64,000 nt of DNA from Isoetes taiwanensis (GCA_021234155.1 JAJEKV010000070.1:4926754-4990753), one strand, 5' to 3'. Shown: positions 37,022-47,615, counted from the first letter of the stretch. The notes: generated by a model not told the origin, from the sequence alone. A program made the numbers and translations.

Positions 37022-39453
37022 TTAACATATCAGGAAACTATTTCTTTTATACTACTATTACAAGTTTAGGACAGCAAGTATCCCATGACACTACTATTTG
37101 CATTATACAAAAGCATTGTTTATGGTCAACCACCACTAGTACGATCTCACCATGTCCGCAGTAGCCCATCACCGTTGGTTTATAAGAACTTCAAGTTCTC
37201 CACAAAATGAAAAACATTAAGGAGAAGAAGTTTCGGTTACCTGCATCCAAACAATGCAAATGTTAGCAACAACTTGGTAACAATGCAAGGGATGACAGGT
37301 AAGCTATGAAACTTCTTGGCTCATCGCCCTTCACCTCAACATTTCCCATTAACATACATCCACTACTATACCAGATTATGTACATCACTTTGCATCCATA
37401 CGCTGCTTACCCCAGCTGTTTTATTCTAGCATATAACTTATAAGCCTGTTCAACTAGAGAAGTTTATTACATAGACAGCACATTCAACTGATATCTGAAA
37501 GTCTTTTCACCATTGTACAAGACGCTTTGTTCCTATTATTATGTCAGCAAAACATACTTTCCCTTGACTGAAGACACACATTTTGCAGACTTCATTTTCA
37601 ACAACCGAACCTACAAATACTCTATAATCCAAAGAACATATAAATAGAACTGGAACCTACATTTCATGTCTATAAAATCCATTTAAATCAGTCTTAAACC
37701 ATTCCAAACAGAAGGTAATAAAGTAATTATTCTTAATCCTACTCCTCTCACTGAATTCAACATCTATCATACTTACTTAACCACCTTAAATGCTACATCA
37801 CCAGCAGGTATTTAAACATACAAGTATTATCATATTTGTCTCAGATGTATCAACATGCATCTCAATGAAACATGCCACACCCCCACGGAGCCCACCCAAA
37901 GACACCTACAGATACGGCTTGCACCCCAACCCCTATGCACTAGAAAACGGCATCACTACCCAATCTACCAGCCCCGACCATAAACCAAGGCCCCACAAAG
38001 CTAGACCCAAATGCCTCCCAGAGCTATCCACTTTAAATATCACTATGACTCCAAACAAATACTACTAACCTTGTAATACAGCAGCAAATACACAACTGAC
38101 TACACCCAGCCCAGTGAACATCTCCTATCATTACCAGAGCATCAACCATAAGCTTGCACAATAACAGAGCACAAACCATCTACGCTGGCCATAATATCTA
38201 AGCTTAACCCTACCAAGGACACCCTAGCAAAGCAACTAAGTTCTATCACCATGCTGACCAAATCGTATCACAGTAGTTCAACACAGCAGGGGCAACATAT
38301 ATTTCGAAGCCATATTCCAGCATACATACTTATGTTTAATTGAACTACTCAAACCATCAATGAACTTGTATCTAAATCCTGATGCAGATCCAAAAAGCGA
38401 ATTCCAAACCTGGTTTTTGTCGCCTCCAGTCTCAGGATTTTGCATCTGCTCCTTAGAAGAACTTGCTTGCCGTTTAGCCCCATTTTGCCTTCCAAAATTA
38501 TTCCTTGGCAGATTCCCCGCCATCTGTGCCCGACTCCTCCTTCCAGGATTACGAGGATAAACTCCCTTTGGCATTTTGCTTCACAACCACAACAGTCTGG
38601 ATGTACTAGCCGATCAATCAAACTCCCACCAGTGCAGTATTTATGCTCATCCGGATTCAACTTTTTATACCACGCTTCACCGCTTTCCATCCCCACGAAC
38701 TTCGGGGATGCGGATAGTATGTGTAGGCGGTGTACCTACCGCCCGACGGTTTAGCCTGCCATCTCGAACCCTAATCTCAGTGGTTCAATGAACGTTAGTT
38801 CATAGAATATTCCCATGTTTTATTTAAGTCTTCCCTTTACCATAGCTATAATACCTTTGTAACATGTAGACAATATCTTACCTTCATGCTCCACACACAA
38901 CACCCATTATGTAAACAATTCAATCCGATAAAGCCAATCCCCATGATGCCGTCGAAACTAGATCCTCTATGCACATGGTAATGCCATAGAACAGGTCAAA
39001 AGCCATCCATCTAATAATAATAATACCAGCTGCCACAAGTTCCCAACTGGTTTATTCACTTATATTCTATATGACCAATCGTTGTATCCACCACTTAAAA
39101 AAGCACCATGTAGACACCCTTATACACCCCAGCATCACACCCAATGTCCTTTATGTGAACTATTTTTTTCATAGACGGCCAACATTAAAGGAGACCATAA
39201 CCAATACATGGTATTCCCATAGGATTATGTATAGGCCAACACCCCTAATCATAATGCATGTTGTCCCTAGGTGCCATGTACTAATTTCCTTTTATAAGTT
39301 CTTAATGGTCAATAATTATTATCTGCCTCTGTTTCTCATAATTCAGTATCATATCTTCCGTATTGCCAGCCCCCTCAACCTACTACCATTAATAACAACT
39401 TATTTTCATCTTCTTCTTCTTCTTCTTCTTCTTCTTCTTCTTCTTCTTCTTCG
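37022..39453 (-). repeat. LTR-like unit B, copy 3
   Basis: Near-identical to 29910-32346, in the same orientation on the other side of the two long ORFs. The overlapping minus-strand ORFs recur at 38278-38696. It ends in (TTC)n at 39409-39453. Confidence 0.93.
39409..39453. repeat. (TTC)n microsatellite
   Basis: About 15 TTC units at the junction of unit B copy 3 and unit C. Confidence 0.95.
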
Positions 39454-42109
39454 ATTTATCTTCACAAAGATTACTTTCCACAACATACAAAACTAGTTTA
39501 TATGAATGGATTTCATTCAATGCAAAGACGACAGACACACATATCCACCCTGGTGTTACCCAGGCCACAACCACACCAACTGCATAAATTCATCTTATTG
39601 TAGATAATCAAATATAACGTATAATGTAAAAACATAGTATTCAAGATTAAGTTCAAATATACAGAGCATACTCAATATATCGTTTCAAATATTCATATTC
39701 CTTTAAAAATATCCATCTACATTATGCCAGTAACATATTTCCATACTTAATATATCGTTTCGAATTATAAATTTCGAATCTGTTCCAAATATTCAGCATA
39801 ATAATCTCATATTCATTATAAGTAACTCACAAGTGTTTGTCCTTTTCAGTTCTTGTATCATTCCCATTGGAAACATCCCCTCAATATCAGCTCCAAATAT
39901 TGTTGTACAAATAGGTAGCAAAACGCCTGTCGCTTTATATCGCCCAAGATATGACAAAAACATCTAGGAGATGTAGTCTTGGTTACCTGCACCCAAACAG
40001 ACCAACATTAGCATATTAATGGTAACGAGGAGAGGGGTGACAGGTAAGCTGTAAAACTACATGGCTCATCGCCCTTCACCTAAAGTTTAGTCATATTCAA
40101 TGTAGAATATCATCTATTGCTATTCTTATATTCTAATCAAGCTAGAATATAAAGAATGTAGGTTAAAAATATGCTGCCTATGTAAGCATCCTCACAAGTA
40201 CTACATTTCAGCATATTATCATACAACATATTATATCCAAGTCACTAAACATGACCAAATCAGATTTAAAGCCAAAATATTTTAATGAACAAGGTGCTTT
40301 TAGCAGCTGCCCTCTATGTGCTAATGAACTAAACATTAATTCAGTGATAAAAATCAGAAATTAGAACTGCAATAGCTGTTTCAAATGGATATAGATGTGA
40401 TATTTTCACATACAATCAACATTTGAGGATGGAAATGGAAGCAACATTATAATGTTAGCACTCTTTTATATCTCATAAGCACATTCAAAGTACTTAATCT
40501 GCAATATGAAGATCATGCACAAAGCCATAAAATTATGCAAAACCATGTACGGCACTATAAAAACAAGAGCAAGAAGTAAGCAAATGCAACAAACTAACTA
40601 TTCCTATTACAAAAGCCATCGCAAAACATGCAACACCTAGGACATGTCTAAGCACCCAAATCTAGCTGCAGCAAGTAACTACTCTATGACCCTTAACCTG
40701 CCAAAGCAAGTGCTAAGATAGAGCACATTAATAATCTAAATACCCAGGCTTGACACTGCCATAAATTCCCTATAACCTTAGGAAAGGCCTAGACTAAACC
40801 ACACCTATAATGCAACCTCCTGAAATAACCTCCTATGGGCAGACCTAAGCAAATGCATACAGCACCCCTTTCATAAATTTCATAATGCAGGATTAACTCC
40901 CAAATCTTTATTTTTCGCAAAAGAGTAGTTCAGAACATCTTGTTTACAATCAAAATCATAATAAAAACCTGATATTTGTCGCTCCTTCCATATCTTAGGA
41001 ACTTCTGTCTCCTTGAAGTAGATCTGGAATAACATACTTTTGTTTATTAGGAGCACATAAGCAGCTTCGGATCTGCATCATTCTGGATAAAATATTTTTG
41101 TGCAAGCATAATATAGCACAACAACTTTTGCGCAACTGGCTATATGAAACAAATGCTTACCTTAAACAAATGAAACCGATCTATTTATCTTGTTGCATTG
41201 CTAAAATGCATTGTGTAATGGGAACGGCAGCCCAATATACCATATCCGGCTACCTACAGACTGGTATAGAATCGGCAACTCTTCATGCCATTTTCGGTTG
41301 CATACAGACGATATTTCTGCTATTAAGATCGGCTCCTCCTTATGAACGGATAAGCAACATTTGCCTTTTTGTATTTGGAAGCGCTGGACACATTCGGCTA
41401 GATGCCATATCCTCCGCTCCACTTTTTGGTTTTGCAAAACCTAACCTTATGTTTTACGGAAAGACTCCTTACCTAGTCATATAACATGACATTTTCCAAA
41501 CTATTCTTATGCTCCAATGTAACCATGTGGACACGTAGAAAACTATTCCATCTTGAATAATAAATGGGGTGCCATTGCCATAATAACAAATAGGTACCAT
41601 CACCTAATAATAATTAATAGGTACCATCACCTTTAAATCTTTAAATGATATTGGTCCCATCATCTTTAAAAAGTATAGGTGCCATCATCTTTAAATAAAC
41701 TAGGTAGAATCATATATAAGAGCAATACAAATTTCCCAATCACATCCTCAAGATACATGTGGCCCACATGCCATTGCCTTTGAACATCTCATAGTAATTG
41801 TCTAGATATTACCTTAGACAATTGGACTCTAGAAAATCCCAAGCAGTCAATCCCTTAGGGCTTGTTTACGCATAAACATTCACTGACAGTTCCATTGTGG
41901 CACATGCATGCCCCCAAGAAAATGCTATGTTTTTTGCAATCTATATAACATGCAAAAATCAATCTTTTTCTTAAAAAATTATTCATGTAACCAATTTCAA
42001 GCCCATAATACTATATAGGCATTAAGAGTCTAAGAAAAAATCAATCTTCTTCTTCTTCTTCTTCTTCTTCTTCTTCTTCTTCTTCTTCTTCTTCTTCTTC
42101 TTCTTCTTC
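39454..42109 (-). mobile_element. LTR-like unit C, diverged relative of units A, B and D
   Basis: The unit starts GATTTATCTTCAC after (TTC)n, and has the mini-hairpin CCACCCTGGTGTTACCCAGG at 39545-39564. It has the shared block GGTTACCTGCACCCAAAC ... GCTCATCGCCCTTCACC at 39983-40080 (in unit B copy 2 at 30121-30223) and ends in a long (TTC)n. Elsewhere it differs strongly from A and B. No convincing gene: a 128-codon + strand frame at 41098-41484 is unsupported. Confidence 0.6.
42045..42109. repeat. (TTC)n microsatellite
   Basis: About 21 TTC units closing the retroelement chain. CACTA-type sequence with CGTCGTTGAAAGACG motifs resumes right after it. Confidence 0.96.
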
Positions 42110-42545
42110 CTCTTCTATTTTTTTTCCATGGAAGAAGGACGTCGTTGAAAGACGAGGCCCATTCTTCCTCTATTTTTTATTACAAGAAGGGGACGTCGTT
42201 GAAAGACGAGGCCCCTTCTTTTTATGTTCTTCTTTTTTTTTTTTTTTTTCATTTTTTACATGTCAATATATAGTTCTTTTTAATTAACAATGTAAATAGT
42301 TTTAATGTCAATGATCTTTTCAATGTGAATCGTCTTTTTGTTTTTTTTTGTTTTTTTTATTTATTTCTTTATTTATGTAAGTTTTCTAATTATTGAATGC
42401 CTTTATTTTTTTGCATGTACACTAATAACAAAATCATTAAGCTCTTGGAAATCGATTTTCGCTGACTTCAAGACATTCTAGGTAAGAATTTGAGTTTGAG
42501 TAGGAGAATAAAATTTTAATGTTTTATTTAGGTTAAAAAAAAAAA
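42110..42545. other. CACTA interior resumes: two short GC motifs and AT-rich sequence
   Basis: The 19-base motif ACGTCGTTGAAAGACGAGG occurs twice (42139-42157 and 42190-42208), each next to a CC(C)TTCTT run. The motif resembles the subterminal CGTCGTTGAACGACG repeats. The rest is T-rich with no gene seen. Confidence 0.5.
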
Positions 42546-42550
42546 ACTTG

Positions 42551-42870
42551 GGGAGACTTGGACAAGGGGCATGGTGGGTTCACTTTGAGTGGAGAAGACT
42601 AGGTGTTCCGGTCCAAGCTCACCGCTTACTCTTGTAATTTTATTGATTAATGTATTTAGTTTAGAAAAAATTGGGAGACTTGGACAGGGCATGGTCGGCT
42701 CCGCCTTGAGTGGAGAAGACTAGGTGTTCCGGTCCAAGCTCACCGCTTACTCTTGAAATTTTATTGATTAATGTATTTAGTTTAGAAAAAATTTGGGAGA
42801 CTTGGACAAGGGCATGGTCGGCTCCGCCTTGAGTGGAGAAGACTAGGTGTTCCGGGTCCAAGCTCACCGC
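42551..42870 (+). repeat. 122-bp tandem repeat, about 2.6 copies
   Basis: GGGAGACTTGGACA starts copies at 42551, 42673 and 42795, an exact 122-bp period. Each copy contains GTGGAGAAGACTAGGTGTTC. Diverged copies of this core occur at 1811-1876 and 1930-1993 near the other end of the CACTA element. Confidence 0.88.
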
Positions 42871-43189
42871 CTCTTTGTTTATTTTTTTTTTATTAATATA
42901 TCAATAAATAGAAATCTTTACTGGATTGGACAAGGGGCGGTTTTTGAAAAAATTGCATTATTGATTTTCGGGTTTCTAGTTAAGAATGTTGTTTTTAAAG
43001 ATGTTAGGATGTCAAAGAAACACCGATGTGGAGTGGTTAAGAGCAAGAAAAAATTTAAATAGTTGGTTTAAAAAAAAAAAAAAAAAAAGGGAAACTAACT
43101 CTTAAGAAAGTAGGTAAAGATTCATAATGAAGGTTTGAAAAAGTCACAAAGCAAGATTAATGAATCTAAATTGGTTTGTAGGTATGGCC
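42871..43189. other. Unassigned AT-rich stretch
   Basis: A weak open frame to 43062 ends in a Lys-rich MSKKHRCGVVKSKKKFK. A poly(A) run follows (43071-43088). No gene called. Confidence 0.3.
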
Positions 43190-44720
43190 CCGACCGAAGA
43201 CACTAATGATTAGTGAGATTAGACGATGGTCATAAATGAGATATGTGCTAACGAAAGTCCCCGACCGAGATGCAACCGGGTCAACGGTCGACCATTTTGT
43301 CGATTATGTGAAAAGGAAGTGCCAATTTGAGTTAGCACAAAAATGGCCGTGTCAAGAAGAAATGTTGACTTCTCTCCTTGACACACATGTAAAGCCAATG
43401 ATTGGAAACCCCATGGATGAACTCAAGACATGTTTGAAGCATTCAGTCGCAGCTTAAAAGTCCCAATGCCGAGGCTCGTGTCAAGGAATGGGTAGCTTCA
43501 TGGAATTCCTCAAAGAAGCGACGCTTGGATCACAAGAACATCATTAAGGATCTCAATGCACGCCGCTTTGGAGGTAATTAAAAATGCTTTGCATCGTGGG
43601 GAAGCTCTAGTGGAGCAGGCCTAGCAAGCCCCACTTTTCTTTGGAGAATCACATGAACACATCAATCTTTGTTGATCCCATGCCCGTAGAGGCCGTGGAT
43701 GTGATACATCTTTATTGAGGAGAAACCAACACATCGCACGATCAAATCAAAATCAACGGAACACAACACTTCCAAGATGATGAGCTATACAAATGGATGG
43801 GTTTTCAAGGGCAAAGATAGGGCGTAGACGTATGAGATGGCTCAAAGATACATACGCTTCAAGAGCCCGTGATCCTGCTTTGGCTACATCCATTGGACTT
43901 GCATATGAAGTTGCTAGCTCTAGTGGGGATACCATAGGGCCAATGGTGATTCTACCTTTCATGAATGGAGAGACACTTGCACACTTGTTTGACTATTTAC
44001 CTAATAACTTGTCACGCTTTTTAGAAGATGGTCAAATGCAATTGCTAGAGCGCAAGAAGAACCGACAAACACATAGGCGTGAACTTAGGAGCAAAATGCG
44101 AGTTGTATATCGATTATGTTCCGAGATAGCTCTTTGCCCCAGCGAGAAGGTGTCGTTGAGATCCACAAAGGCCACTTCACTCACACAAAGCTTAATTGCA
44201 AGAGAGTCAAATTACATTTTGATGATGAGTACCAAAATGTGTGGGTGGCCATTGGTGATTGGGACAATGCAATTCATTTTACGCCAAAGAGCGTCATCCC
44301 CTTGTTGAAGTGTCTGGAATTTACTTACTTTGGATGGACAAGCAAAATATCCATGGTTAGAGGAAACTGTGTTTGAGAAATCAAAGGATGATGATCGCGG
44401 TATGGGGACACGAAATTCATGATGTCTATGCATTGGGATATATTTATGAGATGCTTCCGGATTTCGTGCAAGCTATGCGACCTAATGGAGTGGTTTAATA
44501 ATAACAACAATGCCCAATGGATTAATCCAACCCATATGTACCAACGACGCCTTGACAAGTTGGAGGAGCAAAACAAGAATGATGTGCCTATGTGAAGACG
44601 TATTCTCATCACGACCCAAAGCTTCCAAAGTTGTTGAAGCCTTACAAAGTGTTGGAATATCTTCTACCATGGTTGTGAGACAAAGACGACACATGAAGTG
44701 CATGGATGCCTTGAGATGTC
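43190..44720 (+). pseudogene. Broken coding region in the right half of the CACTA element, unrecognised
   Basis: Several + strand open stretches succeed each other with frame changes. Examples are DHFVDYVKRKCQFELAQKWP (about 43290-43350), EARVKEWVASWNSSKKRR (about 43470-43520), and KIGRRRMRWLKDTYASRARD through VILPFMNGETLAHLFDYLPN (43793-44010). LHFDDEYQNVWVAIGDWDNA follows (about 44210-44270), then YVKTYSHHDPKLPKLLKPYK (about 44590-44650). Composition and length suggest a real former protein of about 450 residues. I recognise no family. Its place, distal to tnp2 in the same element, would suit a second transposon protein, but that is inference. Confidence 0.5.
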
Positions 44721-45215
44721 AAAATTGTTGTTGTCACAACTCAAATAATGAATACAATATTGTATATCTTGCCATGTTTAAGAGTATTAAATTTTTTAAT
44801 TGTCTAATAACCAAATATATAAAGACACTTTTAATTATTCAAATCCCAATGTTTTGTAATGAACTTCCCATGTTGCTAACATTTGTTGCTTTCCTACTAT
44901 GTTATTCATCGCGACCATATAAATAACTTGCAAGTTTTTGCACATGTCCAAAGAACCATGGGATGCGCACGCATGGCATATCTATTGTTCACAACTTTAC
45001 TTCTCACAAGGGCTTGGTAGCCTTACCGACAAACCCTAAACCTCGCAGAAGGGCCTTTAAGAGGCGGTTGGTCGCTCGGGTTTAGCTCGCCACCACCGCC
45101 ACCTCCACCATTGTGTGGATTTGGTATGGATTTTTTCTAGGATAAAATGTAAGTTAACCATTTATTTTTAACGCTCTAATGTTTTAAATGTAGCGTGTAA
45201 ATGCGGTTCGTCCCT
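44721..45215. other. Unassigned stretch
   Basis: AT-rich 3' flank of the previous remnant, then a short GC-richer part with CACCACCGCCACCTCCACC (45091-45109). No gene called. Confidence 0.3.
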
Positions 45216-45224
45216 TCTTTTCCT

Positions 45225-46520
45225 ATGCATAATGTTCGCCGTCGTGGTTATGGGCGGATCTTCTTCTCATCACCACCGGAGAGACGGAAAAGGACCTCGT
45301 GATCCGGCCAGAAGACGAAGAGCGTGGAACTCCGAGATATCAACGAGGCGATAACCCTCAAGATAGGTGGAATGCCTTGCACCGGATGTCGCCCGCAGAA
45401 ATGGAGATTGCGCCGTGCAGTTGAACAAAGTAGGCGGAGGTCCGGGCCCATGACCCTCCACGCCATAGCTCATACACTCCTTGCAGAATTCAATCTTGGG
45501 CCCGCCTCCCGGCAACGAGGAGAATGAACCCCACGGCGAGCGCCGGACCGCCGCCCACGCCGAGTGGACGCAATTCCTCTTCAAGCTCTAAAAGATCGTG
45601 CACCACCGCACCACCTCCACGAAGGCATCTCTTTCAATATGAGTGAGTTCATCTTGAATTATGCCCTTTTTGTTCACTAACACATATTCATATGTTAGTC
45701 GATGTTGAGTGTAGTAGCAAGTTGCCGCGCCACAACACCGCTGGATGGCGACAATTTTGGAAGATGGCTAATAATGTCACAAATAGCGTTTGCCATAACG
45801 TCCACAAGGGTGAATGGAACTGGGAGCCTATGATGAGGAAAAAGAGGATCAAGGAGATTTTAGAAGCGTAATATCCCCGAGCTCAAGTCGAGAGATCTCA
45901 TGGAGGGAGCTTTGTTCAAAGCGGGGTAAACATGTTAAATCCACCGTGTATTAGGCTCTTTCGTTCTTCTTATAACCTCATTGTACTCATATTTTATTTT
46001 TAATAGTTGCAGAGGTAATCGTCGAAGAAGCGGTGAAAGCTCTTGCCAAAGCTACTGAGGAGTCCCGATAGAGGAAGTGGCACAGACCTATCCGGGTTGA
46101 CTAATGAGGCATTTCAAGTACATCATCTCTCCCATGAGTCGATAATTAGATGATGCCATGTGGACTAAGTCCTTGTATTGCATTGTAGTGTTTGAAGGCC
46201 AACATATTATCAAAGAAAGGGGAAGCTAGAACAAAGGCAAATACCGGACGCCGAGGTACGACGAAGCAAGTGGCGACCATAGTGCCAATAAGACCTGGTC
46301 CGGCGGTTATGGCTTTCCGGATAAGCTATTTGTAAGTATAAATTTGGTTTATAATGTAGGTTCTCGAGTTGAACACTAACATTAGTTTTGGTGCTCATTC
46401 TCACTAGGCGCCATTTTGTCGGTCGCCCGGTAGCTAAAGATGAACGCGAAAAGGGCCTTCAAAGAAGGCGAGTCATGCGGCCATCGCAGACGCCATCAAG
46501 CGTGAAAGGGGGGATGAAGT
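45225..46520 (+). pseudogene. Second broken coding region, possible multi-exon gene, unrecognised
   Basis: The reading begins near ATG 45226 (MHNVRRRGYGRIFFSSPPER) and has a GC-rich charged first part to about 45600. Exon-like stretches follow: RHNTAGWRQFWKMANNVTNS with HKGEWNWEPMMRKKRIKEIL (about 45730-45870), AEVIVEEAVKALAKATEESR (about 46010-46070), and YRTPRYDEASGDHSANKTWS (about 46232-46290) ending at a GTAAGT-like donor (46332). A last exon RRHFVGRPVAKDE comes after 46409. Donors and acceptors of plausible form separate them. No family identified. It may be a CACTA accessory protein. Confidence 0.42.
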
Positions 46521-46619
46521 GTGTATCATTCATTAGATAATTATTTGTGACTACAATGAACTAATTGTTGATACAATATAATGCGGGTAAATGAAGACGG
46601 CCAATGAAGAAGAAGAAGA

Positions 46620-47080
46620 AGAGAGCAACAACTAAAGATTTAATATATTTTGTAATGTGCAAATTACATTGTGAAATATATTAATTGAATTCAATTTAAA
46701 TTTTTTATGCTTTGTTCTTATTATTTGTAATTTTTTTGTTATGTTAATTTTATGCTCGATTCTATTTTTTTATTCTTAGATTTATTAAACATTTAATTAC
46801 ATATTAAACAATAATGCTTATCTACCATTAATATAATTTAATCAATATTTGTTTCTATTTTTCGAATTTTTAAATTTTTAAATATTTATTCTCGATTTAT
46901 TTTGTTCATATTTAATATTTATTAATACTATTAATATTATTGATAATATTAATATTAATAAATATTACTAAATATTTATTTATATTAAATATTTGTTAAT
47001 TTTGCATATGAATATTAACTTTGTCCGCTTAAATCATATTGAATAATATTAAATAAATATTTTTTTTATCAAAATTCCTT
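46620..47080. other. AT-rich spacer with inverted ATATTAATATT runs
   Basis: The stretch is very AT-rich, with runs of AATATTAATA-type palindromes (46905-46990). No gene seen. It separates the coding remnant from the GC-rich right end. Confidence 0.5.
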
Positions 47081-47082
47081 AA

Positions 47083-47612
47083 TCGTCGTTGAACGACGTT
47101 GTCTGCGTGGCCGCCACGTCAGCGGCGTCGTTGAACGACGTCGTCTGCGTGGCGCCGGGCCGCCAGAAAACGACCCACGCAGCCGGTGGCGTGACAAACA
47201 CGCCAAAGAACGTCGTTGAACGACGTTTCACACGCGGCCGCCACGTCAGCGCTTACGCTACTGCTGCAACGCCACGCCCCAGATCGGACATGATGGCGTG
47301 TGCACCGTCGCGTTGAACGGCGTTGACCCAGTCATCGCACGCCACCGGCCCGTACGGCGCGGGTCACTCTGGCGGCAGTCTTGGCGGTCGGGTTTAATGG
47401 TAATGCTAACGGCGTTGAGCGGCGTCATGTAAACCGCAAAGACGCCGCGCGCGATTCTTACGGCGATATAGCGACGATAAACGTCGTTTATCGGCGACCG
47501 ACGACGTCGAAATAGACGCGTCGTTTATCGACGTTTCGGCGTCGATCATCAACGATGCAACGACGTCTGGACGTCGTAATAGACGTCGTAACAGGGCTTT
47601 GGTTTTGTAGTG
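47083..47612. repeat. Right subterminal region and terminus of the CACTA element
   Basis: The near-palindrome CGTCGTTGAACGACG occurs intact three times (47083-47097, 47126-47140, 47211-47225). Many variants follow, such as GACGTCG and CGTCGTTTATCG, up to 47590. The end reads GGTTTTGTAGTG, i.e. CACTACAAAACC on the other strand, which is typical of plant CACTA termini. Confidence 0.8.
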
Positions 47613-47615
47613 ACA
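47613..47615. repeat. Target-site duplication ACA, right copy
   Basis: It directly follows the TAGTG terminus and matches 444-446. On the minus strand it supplies the TGT (Cys) codon after AAG TTG. Confidence 0.85.

Larger units (their letters stand above)
29910..39453 (-). mobile_element. Penelope-like retroelement with 2.4-kb direct terminal repeats
   Basis: Unit B copy 3 (37022-39453) and copy 2 (29910-32346) flank a 4.7-kb internal region with two long intact minus-strand ORFs. On the coding strand the order is repeat, ORF1, reverse transcriptase, hairpin, (GAA)n, repeat. Penelope-like elements often show such LTR-like direct repeats, arising from tandem copies. The two repeats are almost identical apart from GC/CNG positions, and both ORFs are open, so the insertion looks recent. 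There is no polypurine tract or tRNA primer site of LTR-retrotransposon type. I did not identify a GIY-YIG nuclease. The left limit is uncertain because the SINE-like array replaces the first about 250 bp of copy 2. Confidence 0.68.
447..47612 (+). mobile_element. Giant CACTA (En/Spm-type) DNA transposon, about 47.2 kb, with nested insertions
   Basis: The left end reads CACTAAAGCGG and the right end, on the other strand, CACTACAAAACCAAAGC. Both are flanked by ACA. Beyond CACTA the ends share little: the left may lack about eight bases after CACTA before AAAGC. Both ends carry GC-rich arrays of CGTCGTT/AACGACG motifs, like the subterminal repeats that CACTA transposases bind. A tnp2-type transposase (3849-7040) is the family hallmark. 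The span also holds a SET-domain gene, a satellite array and a chain of retroelements, the latter probably later insertions (about 9.4-42.1 kb). Without them the element would be about 14 kb. Excision in silico rejoins the gypsy polyprotein in frame, which is the strongest evidence for these boundaries. Confidence 0.82.

Noticed and set aside
29910-39453. Hammerhead ribozyme in the direct repeats, expected in some Penelope-like elements
   Set aside because: I looked for CTGATGA followed by GAAAC on both strands of the repeats and found only partial matches (GATGAG, TGAAACT) without the conserved core.
43930-44000. Protein-kinase-like 'VILPFM-G-L' segment
   Set aside because: Only a short local resemblance; no glycine loop, HRD or DFG motifs nearby.
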